Assembly: GCA_021234155.1 (NCBI GenBank) | Contig: JAJEKV010000054.1 | Coordinates: 1,777,468 to 1,841,467 of the forward strand | Reading direction: 5' to 3' | DNA length: 64,000 nucleotides | DNA from: Isoetes taiwanensis | Lineage: Eukaryota; Streptophyta; Lycopodiopsida; Isoetales; Isoetaceae | In this document: piece after piece, positions 39,191-50,800 of the stretch | Position numbering within the stretch: the stretch's first letter is position 1 | Layout of the letters: each line of letters starts with the position of its first letter | The notes under the pieces: model-generated | Database searches by the model: none | What the model was told of the DNA's origin: nothing | Seen by the model: only the letters and a program-made list of their open reading frames with translations | Position numbers and translations under genes: made by a program

Positions 39191-40339
39191 CATCTCCAAA
39201 TTTCGTATGTTTTGGATGCATGTGACTAGGGTACATCAAGATTGACAAACTGCTTATGAAAATGAGCTCTGGGTCTGATCTGATCCATTTCTCTATTTTG
39301 GACGTTTCGTTCTATAACTCAGTTATACCGAGGTAATCTGTATTATCTCCAATTTTCAAAGCAGTATTGCTTTAATAACTGGAAAGATGGTTTGGTAATC
39401 TTCTCCCATGCTGGGTTAAGTGTGTATTGCCTTTTAAAACTTTTTCAAGTTGTGGATCTGCTGTTTAAAACACTGATATGCAGCATATGCTCTGCCTTTT
39501 ATAATACTAGCATTTCTTGTTTATGTATGTTGTTGTGCCATTTGGTGGTCTTTTTAATTCAGTAAGCCAATTCTTATGGCATAACCCTTTTTAGTTATGT
39601 TAAGCATGATCTTTTTCCAAAAAAGAATAGGGATTTATATCTGATAGAATACACAGCTTTTGACATAAATATTATCTGAATATTACATTCTTTGTTGCTG
39701 TATATTTACTTTACTACGCACCATAGAATAAAAGAAATAAGCATTTAGATGATGTTTTGTCAGAACTGTGATTCTGTGGTACAACAGTAGTTTACTTGTT
39801 GTGCATTTAACACAAATATGCATTAGCATTGGATATTACCTCTACTGTTCATAATGACTATTGCTTATTCTTGCCACGTGTTCTTACTGGCTTTGTTAAA
39901 AGAACGGTATCTACTTTGTTATGACAACATTTGAAAGAGTCGCTTAATCTATTATGCTACATTTTTGTGCACAAAAATACATTGGCATTTGTTGTTGCCT
40001 TTGCTGTGCCTATCGTGTTAAATATTATGGAGCTGCAGTGCTGGTTCTCTGTGGATTATATGGGTTTCTTTTCAAATTTTGTTATCTTTCTTTAAACTTC
40101 TAGTCTATGTTCTCCTATTTGGGTTCATGAATTAAAAGGTTTTATGGTCTTAGATTGCATAATACTCTTCAAGTATATTCTAAATTTTAGAGCAACTCTT
40201 TATGAAATCTGCTCTAATATAATATAGGATCCCTAAGGCTCTCCTAGTTTCTAGGAGGCCCGATAAATCCTAAAAGGCTTTGGCCTTTCTCGGATAGGCT
40301 AGGTGCGGATGGGTCTAGGTATATATGTAATACTTCAGG

Positions 40340-40358
40340 ACACCGGTTTAACCGGTGT
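40340..40358. repeat. Palindrome at the pLTR/internal junction
   Basis: ACACCGGTTTAACCGGTGT is a near-perfect 19-nt palindrome, just past the 3' end of the first terminal repeat, where internal sequence begins. In unit 2 the equivalent place is a (TA)n tract. It could be a relic of a priming or integration junction. Confidence 0.55.
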
Positions 40359-40552
40359 GAGCCTTAGGGATTCCCTTCTTTTCTATTTTCTTCTGCCTTA
40401 CTACAGTGTATTTTAAGTTATGACAGCATACTAGTCTTTCCTCTGCTGAGATTGTTTACATGCTTTACGCCCTGTGCCTTGGTATTTTTTGGATTCTTTA
40501 CGGTTTATACACTATATTGTTGTATTAACTTCCAAATGCTCTTGCTTGTTAG

Positions 40553-41023
40553 GAAGCTACCATCCCCCATGAAGATGTGGATGTTGAAACTGTTGCTGAG
40601 CAGCAGACTGTATGGAAAGGCATTGATTGGTACCCTGATCTGGTAAAGCTTGGTTATGCCAATTCCAAGATAAAGCCCCCCAACAAGGCTGTACAAGCAA
40701 TATTGGTCTGTCTCATATGGAAGGATGTGCATAAGTACCTAATAAAAAAGGAGGCATTCCTTGGTGAAGATGATGTATCTCTGATCACATTCATAGGTTT
40801 TAACAAAATGTTTGATTTGGTGGCAAAGCTGAACAAACATGGCAGAAACCTAATTACATGCATGAGGCTGATTGATGAAGCACATGAGCAGCTGCCCATT
40901 GCACACTTGGAGGCACAGGATAATGAAATCATGGATGTCCTCACTTTTGTAAAAGGTGCCACTATACTGAGGAGTAATAATAATATTGCATCTAGTGGTT
41001 TCAAAAAGACAACTACTTCGTGA
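40553..41023 (+). CDS. Element exon 2, continuation of the SAP-like protein
   Basis: Opens in phase 0 after TTGTTAG, matching the phase 0 donor of exon 1. About 156 codons, starting EATIPHEDVDVE and containing WKDVHKYL, FNKMFDLVAKLNKHGRN and an acidic EAQDNEIMDV region. No family is recognised. A Lys/Arg-rich stretch follows in another frame close to the end. B lacks the equivalent because a LINE replaces it. A splice from exon 1 to here is inferred from phase and site quality only. Confidence 0.5.
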   Translation, partial: EATIPHEDVDVETVAEQQTVWKGIDWYPDLVKLGYANSKIKPPNKAVQAILVCLIWKDVHKYLIKKEAFLGEDDVSLITFIGFNKMFDLVAKLNKHGRNLITCMRLIDEAHEQLPIAHLEAQDNEIMDVLTFVKGATILRSNNNIASSGFKKTTTS

Positions 41024-41086
41024 AGAAGAAACCAATACCCAAGCGGGTGAAACAGAAATTGGCAAAGAAACCTCTTTGACCTTTCT

Positions 41087-42181
41087 ATGCTTTCAAGAGG
41101 CGAACACCAAGCTGTTAATGTACCTATACCTGCTAATGAACAGCAAGAGGAGGTGATGGATAGCACTGACGTGCTGGAGGACTACAATATTAAGGGCTTG
41201 ACACTATATAATTGCGGTCACTATCCCATCATTTCAGAAAGGCTGGTGGAACTCTTTGGTATTAAGCATCGTCATGGGCTTTGGGAAACACAGAATCTAG
41301 GTATTCTTGCACCTATTAGTATTGACACTTTGAGAAAACTATGCAATATTACAGATGCTGAAATCGAGCAAGCACGCAAGGATGCTGATAATTTTAACAA
41401 AAGAATTGGGAAAATACCTTTGGATCTACCAGTGTCCACGCAGTTTTTTGGTAAGAAATGTGACAGGGACAACGGCATTTACGTTGGCCAAAAAGGCCAT
41501 ATGGCTAAGCTTTCTGACGGTCGATGTGACTTCTACATCAAAAAGATCTGGAGGACGTACTGCCCCTTTCTCAAATGTTGTTGTGACCGTTTCAAGAATT
41601 CAAGTGGAGCCTGCAAAGATCACATAACTTGGTATGATCATGCTGTCTGGTTTATGATCAACAATCTTGATAGGCTGTGGCCAAACCTGTCCATGACGGA
41701 TAGATTTACTGAATTCTATGATGTTATGAATTCCAAAGCCATGAAGGCTGGTGCCATTGCCTTCATTGGTTATCTGAAAATACGCGATATCATGCTTAAA
41801 ATGACTCTCAGACTTGCTGATAATGAGGATGCTGACCTCAAAGAGGAGTTTGGGGATACGAAAGCGGCTTTGTACCTTGAAAGAACGCTTAAAAAGCGTA
41901 AGTTTTTGGAAGATGCCCTAGAATTGGAGGAAGCACAAGCTCCTCGAAAATACGGTGGCAAAAGGAAGAAACAATATGATGATGATGATGAGGTGGAAAT
42001 CTTTATGCCGCCGAAGCTGCGAAAAAAACCTAGTACTTCTCTGATCACTGACATCAGTAGTGAACTCGACTCTATCGAAAATGCAGACCGCATACCTGGT
42101 ACCAATGATTCTGTGAACAAATCTGTTCCTGGGCATCAGACCGTTCGCGATGCTGTCCAACCAAATAAGATGACGTTCTGA
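41087..42181 (+). CDS. Element ORF2, Cys/His-rich protein, copy A
   Basis: An open frame of 364 codons, homologous over nearly its full length to 60781-61899. Conserved: LTLYNCGHYPI near the start; NGIYVGQKGH; KIWRTYCPFLKCCCDRF; then C..HITWYDHAVW, a probable metal-binding Cys/His cluster; GAIAFIGYLKIRD; and a basic/acidic tail with MPPK. YVGQ resembles part of a GIY-YIG nuclease, but the first GIY strand and the usual Arg/Glu pattern were not found. It ends in a TGA 12 nt before an ACAG|GTAATA donor. Confidence 0.65.
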   Translation: MLSRGEHQAVNVPIPANEQQEEVMDSTDVLEDYNIKGLTLYNCGHYPIISERLVELFGIKHRHGLWETQNLGILAPISIDTLRKLCNITDAEIEQARKDADNFNKRIGKIPLDLPVSTQFFGKKCDRDNGIYVGQKGHMAKLSDGRCDFYIKKIWRTYCPFLKCCCDRFKNSSGACKDHITWYDHAVWFMINNLDRLWPNLSMTDRFTEFYDVMNSKAMKAGAIAFIGYLKIRDIMLKMTLRLADNEDADLKEEFGDTKAALYLERTLKKRKFLEDALELEEAQAPRKYGGKRKKQYDDDDEVEIFMPPKLRKKPSTSLITDISSELDSIENADRIPGTNDSVNKSVPGHQTVRDAVQPNKMTF

Positions 42182-42193
42182 TCACCATCACAG

Positions 42194-42566
42194 GTAATAT
42201 TCATTTTATTTGGCTATCAAGCTACGTAATACTCAATATATTTGGAAATCATGCTTACTTTCTTGTCTGATAACTTCTGGTTATTAAAGTTTTATGGAAT
42301 TATGGAATTCTGGCTTTAATGAGTTAATAACAACCCTTTAGTGTATGATGCAAGACGTTTGATAAATAAGGATACCCTTAATGGGTACCTAAAAGAAAGC
42401 CTTATTGGCCATAGAATTTTTTAAGCGGATATCTATTACCCGTGCAAATCTAGTCTGTGCCCCATATTGGAGATGTCTGACATGTATACCATGGTCGTAA
42501 GTTGCTCCAACTATTAGTTTTACTTTTATCACTCTTGCTGAGTTTAACTTCATTACCGCTTAACAG
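42194..42566 (+). other. Intron between ORF2 and RT, copy A
   Basis: GTAATATT donor at 42194 and a CCGCTTAACAG acceptor at 42566. The RT exon then opens with NKTRILDRN. B has an intron at the same place (60286 to about 60769), with its donor also placed 7-12 nt after the ORF2 stop. RT exons in both copies open in phase 0, the phase of the exon 1 donor, so a transcript skipping exon 2 and ORF2 could join exon 1 to RT. Confidence 0.55.
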
Positions 42567-44676
42567 AATAAGACAAGAATTCTGGACAGAAATGATGAAG
42601 GGAGATGGAAGATACGAACTATAAGAGCAAAAAAGAAAATGAAATTTGTTCATTTTACTTTCTTCTCCAAAGCTATTGATCAGATCAAATTCAAGCAGGT
42701 CTTCAAGGATGTTCTGTGCCAACATTTTGGTACTGATGGTGAACAGCTGTTTGATGATACAACCTTTGGGTGGAAATTTGAGAGAAACTTGAGAAGTCTA
42801 CTCTATAAACCTAGAAAGGTTTTCGCGGATGATAAGCAAGTGGCATGCCCTTGTCATAACCCAAGTTTAAAGAAGTACATATGCCAAGAGATTGGGCATA
42901 TTCGAACAACGGATTTAAGTATTGTTCATAGTAAAGCACTTAGGGGCTATCTGAAACTTGGTCTTAATCACATCCCTGATAGACCGTTCTCAATTTGGAG
43001 GTTCAGAAAGGAGATAAGAGCGACAGTTGATCAGTTCTTCAACCTACATAGATTCAGTCTTAATACAACAGAGAAAAATGTTGTTCGTGCTTGCAAGACT
43101 GAGATTACTAATAAGTCATGTATATTGGCAACTGAATTTGTTAAGTCTAACAGATCAAAGCTTAAAAAGTTCCCTATTATGGATACCCTGGTTACCAAAA
43201 ATATTGATTGGCTCGTGAGCAACTTATACATTGCTGGGGTTGATAACGCCTCAAATAATCCTGCATTTGTTTGCCCTAGGCACATGAGGGATGCTGCTAT
43301 TGCCCGACTTGACAGCCATGACTTCATTAAGGTTTCTGCCTCACCTCTTGAAATCAAAGAGAGGTTATGTAAGGAATTGATATTGCTTATCCCCTCACTT
43401 GATCTCGTTACTACTGATTTACCGTATCTGTTCGGGATTTTTAAAGCACACAAAAACTCATATAGATGGCTAACTAGTGCCCACTGCTCTATCTTCTCGC
43501 AGATTGCTTCTCTTGTGGCTAATGGACTTAACACTATTTTAGAGTTATGGCCTAGTATGTGTGAAAGTTCTTTGGCTTCGGTCAACTTTTTTCGTAAAGA
43601 TAAGATTAAAGCATCATGGATTGTTGATTCCGTCTATGATATCGCTTGTAATATGCCTGCACAAGTCAAGGATCTTTTTGTAGCCGACATAACCAGATGT
43701 TACGAGAACATTCCCATTGAGGGGAATGATGGGATCTGCCATGTAATCTCCAGCATCATAAAGAAGGTCTGGAATTTTCAAAGACTTAAGAATAAGAATG
43801 CAAAACTGTGGTATAAATTTAAAAATAATGACCGTGTTTTTAGCCGAATGGAAGGCAAAGAAGTTTAAAGTGACCAATGGGTGATGATTGATGAAAGCTT
43901 GTTTGCCCGAATGAATACCTGGTTGTTAAGAAATTGTTTCCTGCAGATGGGCAGAAAAATTTGGAAGCAGGCTAGAGGAATACCCATGGGGTTTGCCTCA
44001 GCCAGCCACGCATGGTGCAATCTGTACCTTGCTTCCTTTGAGCTCAACTTTGTGCTCCGACTGATAAGGAATGGTAACTTGGATGTTTGCCGCCAAGTAA
44101 TACTTATCGATACATTGATGACATGATTAGTATCAACAACCCTTACATCGTAAAATTTCTTGGTTTTGATGACCAAGCTCAAGTATCGATACCATTTATA
44201 ATCTGAATTTTCTAAGCATTGAGGATGAAAATGGGTCTCTTTGGGGTGACACTAACTTTTGTATTTTTAGAGGACGAAAAGTAAATTTTCTAAGCATGTC
44301 TATTGAAGTATCTGATCCTTTACATGGCATTTTTGAGACGCACCATTATGACAAAAGGGACAAGCTCCCATTTGTGGTCTCTAAATTCGTGCATGCAAGC
44401 GGTTGCAGGCCATATCACTTCGCTAAGAAAGTGATTATTTCACAAATTATGCCATTGCTCTACGTGCACTCTTGTCCGATTGATGCTGCTCATGCTCTAC
44501 TTGGGCTGATACATGCCTTCGTCAAAAAAGGCTTCTTGCAACATGACATCTGGTCTGCAGTGGTTAAGGAGCTTGAAAGCGGGATATTCCCAGGATTACG
44601 CTATGATGTTACAACGGTGCAATGCTTGCTGAAAAAATACAGGTATGCTCTTTGTGAATTTTGTTTTTTATGGTAG
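42567..44676 (+). mobile_element. Reverse transcriptase region, element A (broken)
   Basis: A Penelope/telomerase-type RT region, homologous along its length to the 704-residue RT of copy B. The pre-RT Cys/His motif, the D.A.NNP motif, the AHKNSYRW motif, palm motif A (DITRCYENIP) and the downstream YDKRDKLPF are visible. The region has about two or three breaks. Fossil; no working product is expected. Confidence 0.75.
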
Positions 44677-44684
44677 TAGTGGGC

Positions 44685-44780
44685 TGGGTGGGTCCCTATG
44701 TAGTATAGGGATCCCCCTTCCCCTATTACTACAACTGGGACCTATGCTGCCTTCCGGGTGGAGGTAGGTCTATTTTTTAG
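44685..44780 (+). ncRNA. 3' terminal hairpins of element A
   Basis: Hairpin 1, GGGTCCCTATGTAGTATAGG then GATCCC (44689-44715), has a 10-bp stem with one bulge. Hairpin 2 is CTGCCTTCCGGGTGGAGGTAGG (44747-44768). Both occur in the same order, with changed but pairing bases in hairpin 1, at 24110-24187 (minus). Hairpin 1 also occurs at 58128-58162 (minus). They are probably RNA structures at the 3' end of the element transcript. (TA)n follows. Confidence 0.6.
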
Positions 44781-44815
44781 CATATATATAGATATAGATA
44801 TATATATATATATAT
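44781..44815. repeat. (TA)n tract between unit 1 and unit 2
   Basis: ATATATAGATATAGATATAT-type tract, the same word as before unit 1. Confidence 0.9.
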
Positions 44816-46025
44816 CCCGCCATAACGCTAGTACAACTGTCCCTGGCCCTAGGATCAGTGCAGTATAAAGGTGTAACTCCAAACCCTTAATTTTGATGCA
44901 TCACTCTAAGTTGTTAAGCTTCTATCTCACCTTAACCTTGCTGGGCACTATGGGCACACCTTATGTGCACTATGGTTTTAACACTAAACTTTTATTCTAA
45001 CCTTCTAGCATGTCTGGCAGAATAGCTTGTTGCTCTCTATGCTTGGTTTTCATTCTCTTGTTGGGGATACCTCATTTACCCTAATATTGTATTTCACGTT
45101 GGGTCTCTAGTGGCTCACATATGTGTAAGAACCTCTACTGGTCTAGATTATAGTTTTTCTACATGACACTTAGGTTTTGATATTGTGCTGATGTTCCTGA
45201 CCAGCGCTGTATCTTCTTAAGGTAGATGGGTAGACTTCTTGAACATTATTTTCGCATTGATCCAATCTTATCCTCATTGTCTCATTATTTTCTAAGATTT
45301 ACCAATTTCAAGATTTTCATATCTTATTACTGGTGTGGTATTGATGTATGGCCTTACCAATTTCTTTGGTTACCCTTTTCAATTTTTGTTAAAATGACCT
45401 TTGTTGGATACAAGCGGCATACTTGGTTGCCCTTGTTGACACCATGGTTACCACTTGGGACAATTTTGTCGGAGTTTTGGTATTTATTAACCACTCAAGG
45501 GTCTCCTTTCGTAGGAATAATCCTTTAAATGCATTTTTTTTCGTATAAGGTTCTTTTTCGTACTATGGCATTTTTTCGTATAGTGACAAGTTAAAAACTA
45601 ACAACTGTTGACCATTATCCACCATATTTCTTGGCATGTGATAAACCCATGGTCTGCGATAACCTATTGCTACTGCCTGTGTTAACCTAACATTCTCCTA
45701 ATACCGCTTCTCGAATCTTCGGCGCCATTGCCTTTTGCAATCATGCTTGAAACTGCTGCTCTAAGGATGCTGAGGAGATCGGATTGCACAAAAATCTGCT
45801 TGTACAGGTATCTTTTTCTGACTGGGCTATTTGCTTTGGAAAACCTGGTACGATTGCAACACCTCCAGCTTTGGCATATGTCCTGGCATTTGCTAAATCT
45901 ATATGGCAAATAAAGTGTTTGGCTTTATAATCCCATGCGGAATAACCTCTATTTTGCATTCCGGCAACTTGTGTGCCTCCTGCGCCTGCGCCATACTCTG
46001 TGCTGTTGTTGGTGCCCTCCAAGAT

Positions 46026-46361
46026 ATGATGAAGGATGGTAAGAATGAAAAGCCTGGCACTAGGGCTTATCTCTTAAATCTGATCAAGAGTGCTGGCATT
46101 GATCTTGCACCTATTTGCAAAAGGGAGAATGAAGTTGTGGCTCAACCATCCAAGCAATTGCTAATGAAGGTGGTTGCTAAATATCAGCTGGATTTGCCTC
46201 CTTCTAAGCCTGGCTCTGGGATCAAGAAATTTATCTCTCAAAGTGGTGAAGGACCCAGCAAAGATGGTCCAGACGTAGTCTCTGTGGATGCTGTAGAAAC
46301 AGAGGCATGCAACAACTTCACTGATGACGAATTTGATGACATCGACATTCAGCCTAATCAG
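46026..46361 (+). CDS. Element exon 1, SAP-like small protein, unit 2
   Basis: 112 codons open from ATGATGAAGGATGG to the CAG|GTTTTG donor. The product starts MMKDGKNEKPGTRAYLL, continues NLIKSAGIDLAPICKRENE, then PSKQLLMKVVAKYQLDLPPS, GSGIKKFISQ and an acidic tail DDEFDDIDIQPNQ. Two helix-like (T/S)(R/K)xxLLxxxxxxxL segments resemble SAP/HeH DNA-binding repeats (inference). It is the best-preserved plus-strand copy. An upstream in-frame extension to 45903 exists but starts in less conserved sequence. Confidence 0.65.
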
Positions 46362-46586
46362 GTTTTGTGTTTGTTTACAGCTCTTAAATATTTGTAATTG
46401 GTGTGTCTTAACCCATTGCAGTCCGCTACTGCACCACATAAATAATCTTCCCATCATTCTGATGGATGCAAATGTGGCCTGAGTAAGAGGCTTACAACAG
46501 CGCATCTAAGCCCCTGTTATATGGTGCATACTCATATTGATTTCAATTTATTCCTTCTATTTCTTTTCTGTTTTAAAGAAAGATTT

Positions 46587-46688
46587 GGTGAGGGGCGATA
46601 AGCTATGTTGAACCGCTGCTTACCTGCTATCCCGAACCTTGTTACCTTCTTTAAGCTAACTTGGGTTTTTGTGGGTGCAGGTAACTGG
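46587..46688 (+). ncRNA. Conserved pLTR hairpin module, unit 2
   Basis: GGTGAGGGGCGATAAGC, GCTTACCTGC, 47 nt, GTGCAGGTAACTGG. Left and right arms pair over TTACCTGC/GCAGGTAA. It is the intact plus-strand version of the module. Confidence 0.6.
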
Positions 46689-47827
46689 TTCTACATCTCC
46701 AAATTTCGTATGTTTTGGATGCATGTGACTAGGGTACATCAAGATTGACAAACTGCTTATGAAAATGAGCTCTGGGTCTGATCTGATCCATTTCTCTATT
46801 TTGGACGTTTCGTTCTATAACTCAGTTATACCGAGGTAATCTGTATTATCTCCAATTTTCAAAGCAGTATTGCTTTAATAACTGGAAAGATGGTTTGGTA
46901 ATCTTCTCCCATGCTGGGTTAAGTGTGTATTGCCTTTTAAAACTTTTTCAAGTTGTGGATCTGCATTTTTAAAACACCGATATGCAAAGATATGCTCGCT
47001 TTTTATAATACTAGCATTTCTTGTTTATGTATGTTGTTGTGCCATTTGGTGGTCTTTTTAATTCAGTAAGCCAATTCTTATGGCATAACCCTTTTTAGTT
47101 ATGTTAAGCATGATCTTTTTCCAAAAAAGAATAGGGATTTATATCTGATAGAATACACAGCTTTTGACATAAATATTATCTGAATATTACATTCTTTGTT
47201 GTCAGATATTTACTTTACTACGCACCATAGAATAAAAGAAATAAGCATTTAGATGATGTTTTGTCGAACTGCGGATTCTGCGGGGTACAACAAATAGTTT
47301 ACTTGTTGTGCATTTAACACAAATATGCATTAGCATTGATATTACCTCACCGCTCATAATGACTATTGCTTATTCTTGCCACGTGTTCTTACTGGCTTTG
47401 TTAAAAGAACGGTATCTACTTTGTTATGACAACATTTCAAGAGTTGCTGCTTAATCTATTATGCTACATTTTTGTGCACAAAAATACATTGGCATTTGTT
47501 GTTGCCTTTGCTGCGGCCTATCGTGTTAAATATTATGGAGTCAAGTAAAGGTTTGGTTCTCTCGTGGATTATATGGGTTTCTTTTCAAATTTTGTTATCT
47601 TTCTTTAAACTTCTAGTCTATGTTCTCCTATTTGGGTTCATGAATTAAAAGGTTTTATGGTCTTAGATTGCATAATACTCTTCAAGTATATTCTAAATTT
47701 TAGAGCAACTCTTTATGAAATCTGCTCTAATATAATATAGGATCCCTAAGGCTCTCCTAGTTTCTAGGAACTGATAAATCCTAAAAGGCTTTGGCCTTTC
47801 TGGATAGGCTAGGTCTGGGACCAGTCT

Positions 47828-47830
<3 letters not shown>

Positions 47831-47868
<38 letters not shown>
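47831..47868. repeat. (TA)n tract after the unit 2 terminal repeat
   Basis: 38 bp of TA, at the place where unit 1 has a short 'tatatatgta' relic. Confidence 0.9.
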
Positions 47869-47871
<3 letters not shown>

Positions 47872-50800
47872 TGGGATTCCCTTCTTTTCTATTTTCTTAC
47901 TTTCATAGCCTAGAATGGGTGGAAAGATACTCAGTCTTTCGATATGGGTGGGAAGCTCCATGCTAGTTACCCTTGGTATTTTTGGATTCTTTTAAGTTTA
48001 TACACTATATTTTGTATTAACTTCCAAAATCTCTTGAGTTACTAAAACTACCATCCCCCATGAAGATGTGGATTTGATTCGGGCCTAGGAATGGAAAATT
48101 TGATTGGAATAAAAGCTTGGTTATGCTAATTCCAAGATAAAAGCCCCCCAACAATTTTCAAAATTTAAATTTTGAGTCTATGGTTCCATGGCCAATGTGC
48201 ATAAGTATCCAATGAATAGGTGGAAATGCATGTTGGAATATTTGTTTCAATGGCTAAAGTATTTGGCGTGAAAATAGAACTCATGTACAAGATGTTGCCT
48301 TGTTAAAAAAGCAAAGGTACATATAATTGCAACAAATTGGGCGCATAATATGCAAAATGCATGAGGCACCATGGTCAAAGCACATATAGTACGTGTAAAT
48401 TTTATAATTTGCAGGCAATGTTGGGACATGCCATCATGGAAGTGTTGGCTTTTTGTAAAAGTTTTGCATGCATGAACCTACATGCATGATACGACATCTT
48501 TAAGCATTTAGTGCTTTCAAATAGCATGATACGGCATCTATATGATATGATGTCTTGTTCCTATAAAACAAAAATTTGAAGATATTCTTTGCCTTTATGG
48601 CATGAAAATTAACAATGGTTAATTTGTGGCCTTTGAAAACTTCGATTGAAAAGCAAGAGGCTAGGTGAAAAATAGATCCTATTTGTGAGCTTGGCACCAT
48701 GAGAAAATATCTCACAAGACAAGCATTGACATTAATATAATTGGTTTCACTATCCGGTAAATGTTAAAACTTGGAAATTATTTTTATTAAATCGCCATGG
48801 GCTTTTTGAAATCGAAATGAACCTAATCCAAGTATTGAAGCATTGGAAAACTATGCAATATGGCTACTTGAATCCATGTTGGAATCCAAAGCGGGCACTC
48901 AAGGATCCGGATCGCATGTGATTGCATACAAAAGAATTGGGAAAAATAAAAATGATTCAAAGGATCACGCTGAGTTTTGGTAAGAAATATGGCGTAATTC
49001 TGATATGCACTTGGCCATATATGATTGGCTGTTACACACTTCGTCCATGAGATGCATCGAAAATACCAAGGCATAGATGGGCTCTTCTAGTTTTATTTTT
49101 GGGGCTCAGAATTCAAGTGGTTCGGTTGCGAAAGATCAATTTGTTCTTGGTAAGATTCTTCTTGGGATGATCAACAATCTTGATGCATAACAACTGTTTG
49201 ACGGATATATGGCAAATATCTATTTGAGCGATTTTTTTCTTTAAAAAGCCTTGTCGGGGTTGCCATTGCCTTGTTGGCAAGGCACATATTCAAAATCATG
49301 CATTGTTGCTTTTCGTTATTCAAAGAGCGAGGATAATGGATGGCTAATCGGAGTTTGCAAATATGCGAGGTATGCATTTATACCTTTAAATAACGCCCAA
49401 AAAATAAGCTTTTTGGATATGCCATGAGGTATTATCTATTCTCTCAAACTATTTGAAAGAGCACCAAAACATTTGTTTGCTTTTATCATCATTATTATTT
49501 GAAAAATGTTCTCCAAGATAATTGTGGCTAAATAGCAAAGATGACCGTAGGCGGCCATGTATGTGTAGGTTTTGGTTGTACCTAAAGCCTAGCTACAAAA
49601 TGATTAAGGATGTGGCCTGCGGCTTAAAACTAGCATTGACTTTCCAATAGAGACGAAAATGAGGTATGGATTTTATTTTATTAATATTTTGTTCTATTAC
49701 GGAAAGTTGAGCATAAATCATATTTGTGATTTGTGCTATAATAGATATTTAAATTATTTAAGGACTTATTGGAAAAAATCATGTTGCATTTTTAATAGAG
49801 CACTTAATGGATATGGTTTAAACCTACCGACCCCATTATGGTTTGAATGCATTGGAAGCATAGGCTCAACTTCTAATTTGTGGAGGCTTATAGCGAATAA
49901 TCAAGTTGCACACTTATGATAATGGAGATGGAACGGATACTATAAGAGCAAAAAGAACCATATATTCCATTTGTCGGAAATTCTTTAAGATGCCTTAGTG
50001 TATGAAAATGCAAAGGCATGGCAACAGTATTCTAAAATAGTGAGGATTCAATTGATATAACAACAAATATGACTCTAAATTGAGGCATATAATTACGAAT
50101 AAAACCTAGAAAAGGCCATGGATGATTTATGGGTGCATTCATATGGTCTTATCGAGTTTAAATTGTACTTGTGCCAGTAGCTTAATGAATAAGCAACAAT
50201 GCATTTAAGCTTTTTTGTGTTTAAAGCTAATGGCTGAAGCTAGAAATGGTCTTAGGCATGTTGCACCATGTCTATACTTGGGGTGCATAAAAATTATAAG
50301 TTTGACTAACATGTGACAAGTCCTATTGTAGTTGATTGGATTTGAAAAAAATCACGTTATAATTCCATCTTTCTTGTTAATGTTTTATATTGGGCAAAAG
50401 GATACAATTGGTGATCAAAGGATAAAAGAGACCCAATGTACCTTTTGGCCCTTACAAATTTATTGATTTCCGCCTAATTGTGTATTGATTGGTTGTTGAT
50501 AAGGGTTCTCTCGCATTCCAATTGTCTCTATTTTGCAAACCCGGGTTGGTGTTAACATGGAAGGTTATGGAATCACCTTTAAAAAATGGAAGAGTATACT
50601 ATGCACTTTGTATGTTATTGTCTAAACTATTCAATTTCAATTCAATAATAGTGCATTTTTGCAATTTTACTTTCAATATGACTCTATGCTTTTTGCTTAA
50701 GAATTTGTTGCAACAACTTTTGCATTCAGGTTACATGGCTTTGGGGCTTGAGAACACCTTTTAGAGTTGCCTTGAATGTTAAGTGTTGAATTACGTTATG

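Larger units (their letters stand above)
37317..40326 (+). repeat. Terminal repeat (pLTR) of unit 1
   Basis: 3.0 kb, nearly identical to 44816-47830. It holds a leader region, exon 1 (38522-38859), the hairpin module (39085-39190) and a 3' block AGGCTCTCCTAG...CTAGG...GATAAATCC followed by a short 'ggtatatatgta' relic of (TA)n. Most of it past exon 1 behaves as intron 1, which ends at the TTAG|GAAGCT acceptor at 40552. Confidence 0.8.
44816..47830 (+). repeat. Terminal repeat (pLTR) of unit 2
   Basis: 3.0 kb, nearly identical to 37317-40326 with a constant offset of 7,499 bp. Many of the differences lie at CAG/CTG/CCTGG sites. It holds exon 1 (46026-46361), the hairpin module (46587-46688) and the 3' block CTCCTAGTTTCTAGGAACTG plus ATAAATCC, then (TA)n at 47831-47868. 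Confidence 0.85.

Noticed and set aside
37317-47830. Hammerhead ribozyme in the terminal repeats, known from Penelope-like elements
   Set aside because: I looked for CTGATGA followed by a stem and GAAA. The only CTGATGA inside a terminal repeat lies in exon 1 coding sequence and lacks the rest of the core. CTGATAA at the 3' block does not fit the core either.
37317-47830. LTR retrotransposon with 3-kb LTRs
   Set aside because: No gag, protease, integrase or RNase H, no TG...CA ends and no tRNA primer site were seen. The RT is of the Penelope/telomerase type, and tandem partial units fit pLTRs.
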